Assembly: GCF_947500985.1 (NCBI RefSeq)
Contig: NZ_CANMTX010000004.1
Location: 186,001-250,000, forward strand
Source: an uncultured Maribacter sp.
GTDB lineage: Bacteria > Bacteroidota > Bacteroidia > Flavobacteriales > Flavobacteriaceae
Direction of reading: 5' to 3'
DNA: 64,000 nt
The notes under the pieces: generated by a model
Told to the model about the DNA's origin: nothing
Databases searched by the model: none
Seen by the model: only the letters and a program-made list of their open reading frames with translations
Translations under genes and position numbers: made by a program
Shown here: in pieces, positions 52,665 to 60,100 of the stretch
Numbering within the stretch: position 1 is the stretch's first letter
How the letters are laid out: the number at the start of each line of letters is the position of its first letter

Positions 52665-53729
52665 CTATTTTAAATTTCGTCTTAGAAAGTTAATGAAATT
52701 TCCATTCATAATTTTCTCAATATCTAGTTGCGCATAACCTCTATCTTCTAGCAACCCTATTATTTTCTGTAAATCAGCAATAGTATCGACATCTGCCGGA
52801 CCTTGTTCTTTACCAAAACCGCCATCTAGATCAGAACCAATACCAACATGATTGGCGTTACCCGCTAATTGGCAAATATGGTCAATATTATCTAGTATCT
52901 GCTGTAGACTTACGTTTGCAGATTGCGGAGTAGAAACACCTCTTTCCCATGTAGGTGTCATCATCCAAGCATCGAGAACAACACCGATAACCCCTTTTCT
53001 GCCAATTATTTCTTTCAATTGCTCGTCGGTAAATTGTCTGTGATGATCAACTAAAGCTCTACAGTTGTTATGGCTCGCCCAAAGTGGTCCGTCATAATTA
53101 ACCATAGTTTCCCAAAAACTAAGGTCGCATAAATGGGTAACATCTAGTATAATTCCCAATCGTTCAATTTCTTTTAGAAGTGCTCTTCCTTTAGTTCCAA
53201 TTCCGCCTACTGAATTTGTGCCGTGAGCATAAGTACCAGGACCATAATGTGCCGGACCAATAGCTCTTAAACCCGAATCATAAGCTTTCTGAAGGTATGA
53301 GATATCAACGATAGAATCTGCACCTTCAAGACTAAGCAAGTAACCAATAGGCTTCTTTTCTTCGTCCGTTTGCCAAAGAGCTAAATGAGCATCAAGTTGG
53401 GTTTTGTTGGTGATTTGAACCATTTCACCAGCATCTTCCATGCTTTTATACCACGCTAATTGCCCTTGCGTGTGTGCCCATGCCTGTTGGGGCGATTTCC
53501 AACCTGGTAGGGTATTATCCTTATGCACATAACGAGCAATTTGCGTCGCCATACACAGTCCTACATTTCCTTTTCTCATGGCTTCTAAAGAAACGGTATT
53601 ATTACCACGACCAGGCTTGTCGGTTAAACCTTGTTCACTTTTTCTAATTTCATCAATAGACCAAGTGAGGTCGCGATTCCAGTCCATGGCATTCATAGAA
53701 AGGTCTAAATGGGCATCGAATATAAACAT
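52665..53729 (-). CDS. M19-family membrane dipeptidase (renal-dipeptidase-like)
   Basis: 354 residues. Zinc ligands in order: HxD in FDAHLDLS (H7, D9), Glu in LLSLEGADS near 132, His in LDVTHLCDL and His in LWASHNNCR; the Asp of GIGSDLDGGFG completes the site. Family members split dipeptides and tolerate D-residues at the C-terminal position. It starts 2 bp after the D-serine/threonine enzyme, consistent with a pathway that takes in D-amino-acid-containing dipeptides. Cytoplasmic: no signal peptide. Confidence 0.92.
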   Translation of the reverse strand: MFIFDAHLDLSMNAMDWNRDLTWSIDEIRKSEQGLTDKPGRGNNTVSLEAMRKGNVGLCMATQIARYVHKDNTLPGWKSPQQAWAHTQGQLAWYKSMEDAGEMVQITNKTQLDAHLALWQTDEEKKPIGYLLSLEGADSIVDISYLQKAYDSGLRAIGPAHYGPGTYAHGTNSVGGIGTKGRALLKEIERLGIILDVTHLCDLSFWETMVNYDGPLWASHNNCRALVDHHRQFTDEQLKEIIGRKGVIGVVLDAWMMTPTWERGVSTPQSANVSLQQILDNIDHICQLAGNANHVGIGSDLDGGFGKEQGPADVDTIADLQKIIGLLEDRGYAQLDIEKIMNGNFINFLRRNLK

Positions 53730-53731
53730 GC

Positions 53732-54844
53732 TTAAATAGTAGATTTTTGAGTTCTGGCAGTTACGGGCCAGTAATCGATAACAGTATTATCTTTTATAAC
53801 AGTTAGGGTGTCGTATTTCGCCACAGTAGGGCAAATATGTCTAGGTATGGCGTAATGAGCATCACCAACCTCTGGTATGGTTAAATCATCATATTCAACC
53901 ACTAAATGTTCTTCAGATTGGCTTATTTGTTTACTGTGTTTTAAGTCTAAAAATTCAATTCTAGGAAAGGGCATTTCAGGAGCAACCGATTTATGACCAA
54001 GATCGAAACATAGAATACCAGTAGTTGGTTTGCTGACTATTCTTGTAAACAGCACTGCAGCTGGTAAAAAGCCCATTTCTGGAAATATATTTCCATAACC
54101 AGAATCCCAAAGAAGTGTTGTTCCGGGGCTGGCATCAACATCTTGGCGTTTACAGTGAAAAGGAAACGTTGGCGAACCGCCAGCTACAATTTTTGGGCTA
54201 AGTATGTTTTTATCTTCAATACTTTTCTTTAAGTCGATTACTGCTTTGAAAGCTGTATTACATTCTTGTTCTCGTATTGCAGAATCTGAATTACGAAGAT
54301 GACCGTCATAAACATGTAAACCTTCAGCAATTAAAAATTCATTTTCATGTAATTGAGTGTACAATTCTAAAGCATCGTGGTCTGGTATGATTCCTGTTCT
54401 GTTCATACCATTATTAATATCTACCCAAAGCGGAATTTTAAGGTGATGATATTTTGCAAGTTCACTAAGAATTTTAAGTGTTTTAGAATTATCTACAATG
54501 GTCGAGAACTTGGTGCTTGGGTATTTTTTAATCAATTCAATAAAGCGCTGTGCATTAGCACCAACGGGTTGTATCGCTAATAATACGTCAACGGCATCGC
54601 AGTCACCAAGTAGTTCCGCTTCAGCAATAGTGGCGCATTTGAATTTTTGTATTCCCTTTGCCATTTGCATGTTTATGATATTGGCATTTTTGTATGTTTT
54701 TACATGCGGACGTAGCCTATTTACATCACCAATCATAGAAATCATCAAGTCGATGTTATGTTGAATTCTATCTGGATACACCAATAAAGAAGGAGAAATT
54801 ACTCCGGCTGTTTTGTCTATAGAATACCAATTTTCGTTTGCCAT
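53732..54844 (-). CDS. D-threonine aldolase/D-serine dehydratase-like PLP enzyme
   Basis: 370 residues, fold-type III (alanine racemase N-terminal barrel). PLP-binding Lys is K49 in RPHVKTYKN. The C-terminal metal dyad appears as PRHICPTV (H336, C338). An HxC pair is what I recall for zinc-dependent eukaryotic-type D-serine dehydratases, while D-threonine aldolases usually have HxD, so D-serine dehydratase is my preferred reading. The product 2-aminoacrylate/imine would be cleared by RidA, whose gene lies 5 bp upstream. A database would label it D-TA family. Confidence 0.85.
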   Translation of the reverse strand: MANENWYSIDKTAGVISPSLLVYPDRIQHNIDLMISMIGDVNRLRPHVKTYKNANIINMQMAKGIQKFKCATIAEAELLGDCDAVDVLLAIQPVGANAQRFIELIKKYPSTKFSTIVDNSKTLKILSELAKYHHLKIPLWVDINNGMNRTGIIPDHDALELYTQLHENEFLIAEGLHVYDGHLRNSDSAIREQECNTAFKAVIDLKKSIEDKNILSPKIVAGGSPTFPFHCKRQDVDASPGTTLLWDSGYGNIFPEMGFLPAAVLFTRIVSKPTTGILCFDLGHKSVAPEMPFPRIEFLDLKHSKQISQSEEHLVVEYDDLTIPEVGDAHYAIPRHICPTVAKYDTLTVIKDNTVIDYWPVTARTQKSTI

Positions 54845-54849
54845 AATTG

Positions 54850-55317
54850 TTAATGATGTAGTTCAAAATGAGCTTCAATTTCAACAGGAATTCCACCGGG
54901 TAAAATCATACCAACAGCGCTTCGAACACCAACTCCATTATCGGGTCCGAAAATATCTGCCATGAGTTCACTAAAACCATTAATGACCAAAGGTTGTTGT
55001 CCAAAATCAGGAGTGGAATTCACCATCCCCAAGGTTTTTACAATTCTTTTAATTCTATCAATATCTCCAAAATGAGTTTGTATCGTAGAAAGCATGGTCA
55101 ATGCAACTTGCCTTGCAGCAACTTTAGCCTCTTCCATAGTCATATCATGACCAGCTCTACCAACAATCAATGAACCGTCATTTTGCATAGGACCTTGACC
55201 AGAAATATATAAAAAATGGTCAATGACTAAAACAGGTTTGTATAAACCTGCAGGAGGTGGGGCAGGTGGTAAAACCAAGCCTAATTCTTTAATTTTTTCA
55301 GAAGGTTTCATATGCAA
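54850..55317 (-). CDS. RidA/YjgF-family protein
   Basis: 155 residues. Contains the family features of a reactive-imine deaminase: YISGQGPM, RAGHDMTMEEAKVAARQVALTML, then GGIPVEIEAHFEL with the usual C-terminal Glu. RidA hydrolyses 2-aminoacrylate and related enamines/imines to ketoacids. It is longer than the classic 128-residue RidA because of an N-terminal extension and a Pro-rich PPAPPPAG segment. Its place between the transporter and the PLP enzyme (11 and 5 bp gaps) fits a serine/threonine dehydratase pathway. Confidence 0.92.
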   Translation of the reverse strand: MHMKPSEKIKELGLVLPPAPPPAGLYKPVLVIDHFLYISGQGPMQNDGSLIVGRAGHDMTMEEAKVAARQVALTMLSTIQTHFGDIDRIKRIVKTLGMVNSTPDFGQQPLVINGFSELMADIFGPDNGVGVRSAVGMILPGGIPVEIEAHFELHH

Positions 55318-55328
55318 ATTATTTAATT

Positions 55329-56645
55329 TTAAATAAATGTATTTATAACGAGAACACCAATAAGTCCCATAACGCCAACGGTTGTTTCCATCACGGTCCA
55401 GCTTTTTAAAGTGTCTTTAACCGATAGATTAAAGTATTCTTTAAATAACCAGAATCCGCTATCGTTAACATGAGATAGCATTAAACTACCAGACCCTATC
55501 GCCAAAACCATTAATTCAGGACTAGCACCTGTACCTTGAACAAGTGGTAGCACGATACCTGCAGCGGTTAAACCAGCTACAGTGGCAGATCCAACACAAA
55601 CCCGTATAATGGTAGCGATCAACCAAGCTAATATTAATGGTGAGATTGATGATTGCTCTAATATTCCTCCAATATATTCGCTTACGCCGCTATCTATTAA
55701 TACTTGTTTTAATGCGCCAGAGCCGGCAATAATAAGAAGTACCATGGTAATACCAGTAATTGCACTACCAACAGAATCCATGACCTCTTTCATACTTTTT
55801 CCTTGACCTAAACCTAAAGTGTAAATGGCAACTAAGACGGCAATAAGCATCGCAATAGCTGGGTTGCCCATAAAAACTAAAATCTTGGTAAGAAAGAAAT
55901 CTGCAGGCAGTAAAAGTTGAGCTAATGCAGCAACTGCAATTAGAATAACAGGTAAAAGTGCACTGATTATACTATTTGCCATACTAGGCATTTCATCTTC
56001 CTTTAAAACTACAGGATTTAAAAATTCTTTAAGCGGTGTTGCGTTAATACCTTTTAAGGTTCTTGAAAGTAATGGTCCTGCAACAATAATTGCTGGTATA
56101 GCAACTATGATTCCGTATAATAAAGTTTTACCAATATCAGCATTAAACATAGAGGCAAGAGCTGTTGGTGCTGGGTGCGGAGGTAGATAGCCATGTGTAA
56201 CCGAAAGTGAAGCTAACATAGGTAGACCGACATATAAAAGGGGTAAACCAGTGGCTGCTGCAATAGTGAAAACTAGAGGAACTAGAATTACAAAACCTAC
56301 AGAGTAGAACATGGGTATGCCAACAATGAAGCCCGTTAATACAACCGCCCATTGAATGTTCTTTTTCCCAAATTTCTCTACCAATTTTGTGGTAATGCGT
56401 TGTGCTGCCCCACTATCGGCAACTAATTTGCCTAGCATAGCGCCAAGACCTAAAATGATGACAAGAAATCCTAAAATATTACCAATACCTTTCTGAATGG
56501 AGTCCACCACGCTAATGGGTTCCATACCTTCAGCAATACCAACGAATAAAGAAACGATGATAAAAGTGATAAAAGCATTGAGTTTAAATTTAGCGATGAG
56601 AATAAATAGGAGAAGAATTCCTAGAATAACAATGAATAAAGGCAT
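55329..56645 (-). CDS. GntP-family permease
   Basis: 438 residues with 12-14 hydrophobic helices spread evenly. Signature segments GLGAMLGKLVADSGAAQRI, MLASLSVTHGYLPPHPAPTA and GSLMLSHVNDSGFWLFKEYF are those of GntP/DsdX transporters. Family members import gluconate, and DsdX imports D-serine. The neighbouring PLP enzyme and RidA favour a D-serine-like substrate here. First gene of the four- or five-gene operon. Confidence 0.9.
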   Translation of the reverse strand: MPLFIVILGILLLFILIAKFKLNAFITFIIVSLFVGIAEGMEPISVVDSIQKGIGNILGFLVIILGLGAMLGKLVADSGAAQRITTKLVEKFGKKNIQWAVVLTGFIVGIPMFYSVGFVILVPLVFTIAAATGLPLLYVGLPMLASLSVTHGYLPPHPAPTALASMFNADIGKTLLYGIIVAIPAIIVAGPLLSRTLKGINATPLKEFLNPVVLKEDEMPSMANSIISALLPVILIAVAALAQLLLPADFFLTKILVFMGNPAIAMLIAVLVAIYTLGLGQGKSMKEVMDSVGSAITGITMVLLIIAGSGALKQVLIDSGVSEYIGGILEQSSISPLILAWLIATIIRVCVGSATVAGLTAAGIVLPLVQGTGASPELMVLAIGSGSLMLSHVNDSGFWLFKEYFNLSVKDTLKSWTVMETTVGVMGLIGVLVINTFI

Positions 56646-56695
56646 ATTTGAATCGAGTTAGTTTAGTTGATTCTCTAAATATACCATAAAAAAAA

Positions 56696-56727
56696 AGCTC
56701 ATCATATTTTATCTAATATGATGAGCT
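56696..56727 (-). terminator. intrinsic terminator of aqpZ
   Basis: AGCTCATCATATT and AATATGATGAGCT form a 13-bp stem around a 6-base loop, followed on the minus strand by a run of T. It is 15 bp past the aqpZ stop and separates aqpZ from the GntP operon. Confidence 0.88.
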
Positions 56728-56741
56728 CAATCTATAAAATA

Positions 56742-57437
56742 CTATAATTTATCTGTCATTTCCGGTGAAATAGCTTTGTAAACTAATCCAGCTAAAATTG
56801 CGCCTACGATAGGTGCTAGCCAGAATAACCAAAGCTGGTCCAAAGCCCAATCTCCAACAAAAAGAGCTTGGCTTGTACTACGCGCAGGGTTAACCGATGT
56901 ATTGGTAACAGGTATTGTTATTAAGTGAATAAGAGTAAGACAAAGTCCGATTGCTAAACCGGCAAATCCTCTTGGTGCTTTTGTATAAGTAGAGCCTAAG
57001 ATCACAAATAAGAAAATGAAGGTCATTACTACCTCAATAATCAAGGCAGAAGTCATACTATATCCGCCAGGTGAATGTTCTCCGAAACCGTTAGATGCGA
57101 ATCCGCCTAATACGAAATCTGATTTTCCTGAAGCTATGAGAAAGAGTATAGCTGCACCTGCAATACCGCCCATTACCTGAGCAACGATGTAGGGAAAAAC
57201 GTCTTTACCGTCAAAGCGACCACCTACCCAAACACCGATAGTTACTGCCGGGTTTAAATGACAGCCAGAAATATGGCCTATAGCGTATGCCATGGTAACT
57301 ACGGTTAAACCAAAAGCTAAAGCGACACCGACAAAGCCAATACCCATTTCTGGGAATCCTGCGGCAAGTACGGCACTACCGCAACCACCTAATACCAGCC
57401 ATAATGTGCCGATAAATTCTGCAATAAATTTTTTCAT
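56742..57437 (-). CDS. aqpZ: aquaporin Z-type water channel
   Basis: 231 residues, six helices plus two half-helices. NPA motifs in HLNPAVT and VNPARS. The His near the second half (LIHLITIPV) and Arg of the second NPAR fit the narrow water-selective filter rather than a glycerol facilitator. It sits between the GntP operon and the divergent aminotransferase. It is separated from the GntP operon by a strong terminator. Confidence 0.94.
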   Translation of the reverse strand: MKKFIAEFIGTLWLVLGGCGSAVLAAGFPEMGIGFVGVALAFGLTVVTMAYAIGHISGCHLNPAVTIGVWVGGRFDGKDVFPYIVAQVMGGIAGAAILFLIASGKSDFVLGGFASNGFGEHSPGGYSMTSALIIEVVMTFIFLFVILGSTYTKAPRGFAGLAIGLCLTLIHLITIPVTNTSVNPARSTSQALFVGDWALDQLWLFWLAPIVGAILAGLVYKAISPEMTDKL

Positions 57438-57496
57438 CTTAATAAGGTTTTATTGATTGTACTTATTAGGAAACCAAAATATTAATAAAGTCACAA

Positions 57497-57557
57497 TTAT
57501 TTATTCAAATTTTTGCGTATTTATTGAATTTTCATTTGTTATTTTTTGAATAAATAA
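57497..57557. repeat. 13-bp inverted repeat in the aqpZ-aminotransferase gap
   Basis: TTATTTATTCAAA (57497-57509) and TTTGAATAAATAA (57545-57557) are perfect complements 35 bases apart. They lie within a 392-bp AT-rich gap that holds no supported gene. It may be an operator controlling one or both divergent genes, but low complexity weakens the case. Confidence 0.4.
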
Positions 57558-57829
57558 AAGAATTGTATTTATTATTATAAATATAATATGTTTAAAATAA
57601 ATAATTTTTAAGTGTTTTGTATTATCACTGATTAAAGAGTTAGCATGAATTGCCTAATTTTTTATTCATATTTATAATTCTTATTGCCTTAAAATTATAA
57701 TTGGATAAATTCATCAAATGGAAGCTTACTATATTGGTGTTCATTGGTTTAGTTTTGATATTTTTAGAAGAGTGATTGATATTTATTATTAATAACTTAA
57801 AAATCCAGTTAACAAAAAATAAAGCCAAG

Positions 57830-59092
57830 ATGAATAAAAGACAGTTTTTGACCAACATGGGTAAAGCGGCTTTTACCTTGCCTTTTTTTCCATACAGTTC
57901 TGTGGTGAAAGGAGCAGCGCCAACAAAATCATATGTAACGAAAACTGAAGATGATTTTTGGTTAAGAATACGGGAAGATTATCTTTTAAAACCGGATTAT
58001 ATTAATCTGGAAAATGGTTATTATAATTTTATCCCGACACCAATTATGATGAAGTATATAGACCATTTAAAAATGGTCAATTATGAGGCTTCATACTACA
58101 TGCGTACCGTACAATGGGATAATAAAGCAGGGGTGCGTGATCGATTGGCAAAGTTTGTCGGTAGTACTCCAGAAGAGTTGGTGATAACTAGAAATGCAAC
58201 GGAGTCATTAGATTTAATAATTGGTGGTTATCCATGGGGAAAAGGCGACGAAGCCATTTATGCCTTACAAGATTATGGTTCAATGAAAGACCATTTTGAG
58301 TTGATGGTTAAGAAATATGGTATTAAAACAGCGGTTGTTGATGTTCCAAACTACCCAGAATCTGATGAAGAATTAGTGGCTCTGTATGAAAAAGCGATTA
58401 CACCTAAAACCAGGTTAATGATGGTGAGCCATATGATTAATATTACCGGACATATATTGCCAATTCGTAAAATTTGTGATATGGCGCATAAATATGGAGT
58501 TGAGGTTTTGGTAGATGGAGCTCATTGTATTGGTCATTTTAAGGTAGATATAGAGGAATTACATTGCGATTATTACGGAACTAGTTTACACAAGTGGTTG
58601 AGTGTACCTCTTGGGTCGGGCATGTTGCATGTCGCAAAAGATAAAATCACAAAAATATGGCCACTCTTTACAGATTGGGAAAATGACTCTGACCTTATTC
58701 AACGATTAAATCATACTGGAACATTACCAGTACATACAGATTTAGCTGTTAATGATGCTTTAGATTATATAGAGATGATTGGTATAGAACGCAAACAAGA
58801 AAGGCTTCAGTTTTTACAGAAATATTGGAGCGATAAATTAAGAAATGTGTCCAATATTACCGTAAACACTCCAGTAGAGATGCATCGTAGTTGTGGTATC
58901 GCAAATGTGGGAATATCATCTATGGACGCAAAGGAACTAGCAGCTCAATTATTAAGTGAGTTTAAAATATTTACAGTAGGTGTTGATTATGCAAATGTAA
59001 AAGGATGTAGAATTACACCAAATGTTTACACTACCACAGATGAGTTGGATAGTTTTGTTACCGCCATGAAAACAATGGCAAAAAGAAGTTGA
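57830..59092 (+). CDS. class V aminotransferase-fold PLP enzyme (exported)
   Basis: 420 residues from the ATG at 57830; an upstream in-frame ATG adds 18 residues before the leader and is rejected. The N-terminus NKRQFLTNMGKAAFTLPFF resembles a Tat signal with KR instead of RR. The PLP-Lys is K255 in GTSLHKWLSVPLG, following GAHCIGHF. Isopenicillin-N-epimerase-like and cysteine-desulfurase-like enzymes share this fold. The substrate is unknown; amino-acid epimerisation would fit the nearby D-amino-acid genes. The gene converges with the phosphoesterase at a 1-bp gap. Confidence 0.88.
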   Translation: MNKRQFLTNMGKAAFTLPFFPYSSVVKGAAPTKSYVTKTEDDFWLRIREDYLLKPDYINLENGYYNFIPTPIMMKYIDHLKMVNYEASYYMRTVQWDNKAGVRDRLAKFVGSTPEELVITRNATESLDLIIGGYPWGKGDEAIYALQDYGSMKDHFELMVKKYGIKTAVVDVPNYPESDEELVALYEKAITPKTRLMMVSHMINITGHILPIRKICDMAHKYGVEVLVDGAHCIGHFKVDIEELHCDYYGTSLHKWLSVPLGSGMLHVAKDKITKIWPLFTDWENDSDLIQRLNHTGTLPVHTDLAVNDALDYIEMIGIERKQERLQFLQKYWSDKLRNVSNITVNTPVEMHRSCGIANVGISSMDAKELAAQLLSEFKIFTVGVDYANVKGCRITPNVYTTTDELDSFVTAMKTMAKRS

Positions 59093-59093
59093 T

Positions 59094-59990
59094 TTACCTA
59101 GTTATGTAATCCGCCAACTTCTGTGGCCCTTCTAATAAAATGCGAACCACTCGCAAGGTGCCATCATCAGTAGTATTTATTTGCCACTTTATTAATGAAA
59201 TACATCCTTTTTCAATTTCAATACCGGTAATACTTCTTGGGTGAACACAGCTACCATCATTAAAAAGAGGAATATCACCAGGCTCAGGAAAGCGTGGTCT
59301 ATGTGTGTGGCCTACAACGGTAATTTTTAAGTTGTTTTTTAGAATCCACTTTTTTGTACGACGCTCTACTTTTATGAGTTCTGTGTAATTTTTGGCGGGT
59401 GAAGTTGGGTCGGCAATACCCCAAACTTGTAGGGGTTTCCAAAGAACACGTACCAAAAATCGTCCCCAACGCCAAAAAGTGTAGTTCCACCAATCTGCTT
59501 GGTGACCATGGGTTAGAAAAACTTCTTGTTGGGTTTCTTTATGTTTTAAAATAAGTGCCTCATGATATTTTATACCTTCAAAAAGAGATTTGTCTTTGTC
59601 ATCTATAGGCTCAAAATAGCTCGATAGATGTTTTTTAACATAGGCTTCATCTTTGTAGACCATATCATGATTGCCCCATATCATATGCAATCTATGCTCT
59701 AGATGAAATTGCTTCAAAAGCTTGAATACATTTTTGTGAGCTTCAAAAATAGACTCGAAATGAATGTTCTCCCAAAGTTCATCTCCATCGCCAAGTTCAC
59801 AATAATCAAACCCTTGAGAATGATAGAATTGTAAGGCATGATAATAGATGTTTCTATTGTTGGCGAAATCATCGGCAAAACTGTTGTCTCCCCTATGGCA
59901 ATCGCTAAAAAGTATGAATTTAGAAGCGTCGTCAAACGGAATAACTTTTGCATTATCGTAAGCTCTTGTAAGTCTACTATCCGATGACAT
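59094..59990 (-). CDS. calcineurin-like metallophosphoesterase
   Basis: 298 residues. Metal-binding motifs in order: FSDCHRGD (D30, H32), GDGDELW, GNHDM, GHQADWW and GHTHRPRF. Resembles UDP-2,3-diacylglucosamine hydrolase-like and other serine/threonine-type phosphoesterases. No signal peptide, so cytoplasmic. Substrate unknown. Divergent from the 790-residue GAF-like gene. Confidence 0.9.
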   Translation of the reverse strand: MSSDSRLTRAYDNAKVIPFDDASKFILFSDCHRGDNSFADDFANNRNIYYHALQFYHSQGFDYCELGDGDELWENIHFESIFEAHKNVFKLLKQFHLEHRLHMIWGNHDMVYKDEAYVKKHLSSYFEPIDDKDKSLFEGIKYHEALILKHKETQQEVFLTHGHQADWWNYTFWRWGRFLVRVLWKPLQVWGIADPTSPAKNYTELIKVERRTKKWILKNNLKITVVGHTHRPRFPEPGDIPLFNDGSCVHPRSITGIEIEKGCISLIKWQINTTDDGTLRVVRILLEGPQKLADYITR

Positions 59991-60100
59991 GGTCTATTTT
60001 TCGTTAAATATCCGAAAATCCAGTCAACCATAGGGCTTAGAGCCATAAAAAACTTAGCATATTTTGTAACTTTACAAACAATTAGCAGACTAACTGAACC

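Noticed and set aside
54850-55317. RidA protein as a chorismate-mutase-like or unrelated YjgF member
   Set aside because: Position between a GntP permease and a D-serine dehydratase-like enzyme makes the imine-deaminase role more likely, though not proven.
57640-57858. 72-residue minus-strand reading frame upstream of the aminotransferase
   Set aside because: It overlaps the aminotransferase start, is AT-driven in composition, and has no start signal or domain.
60061-60100. Promoter box for the GAF-like gene
   Set aside because: TAACTTTA and TATTTTG are near matches, but neither fits TANNTTTG exactly at a good distance.
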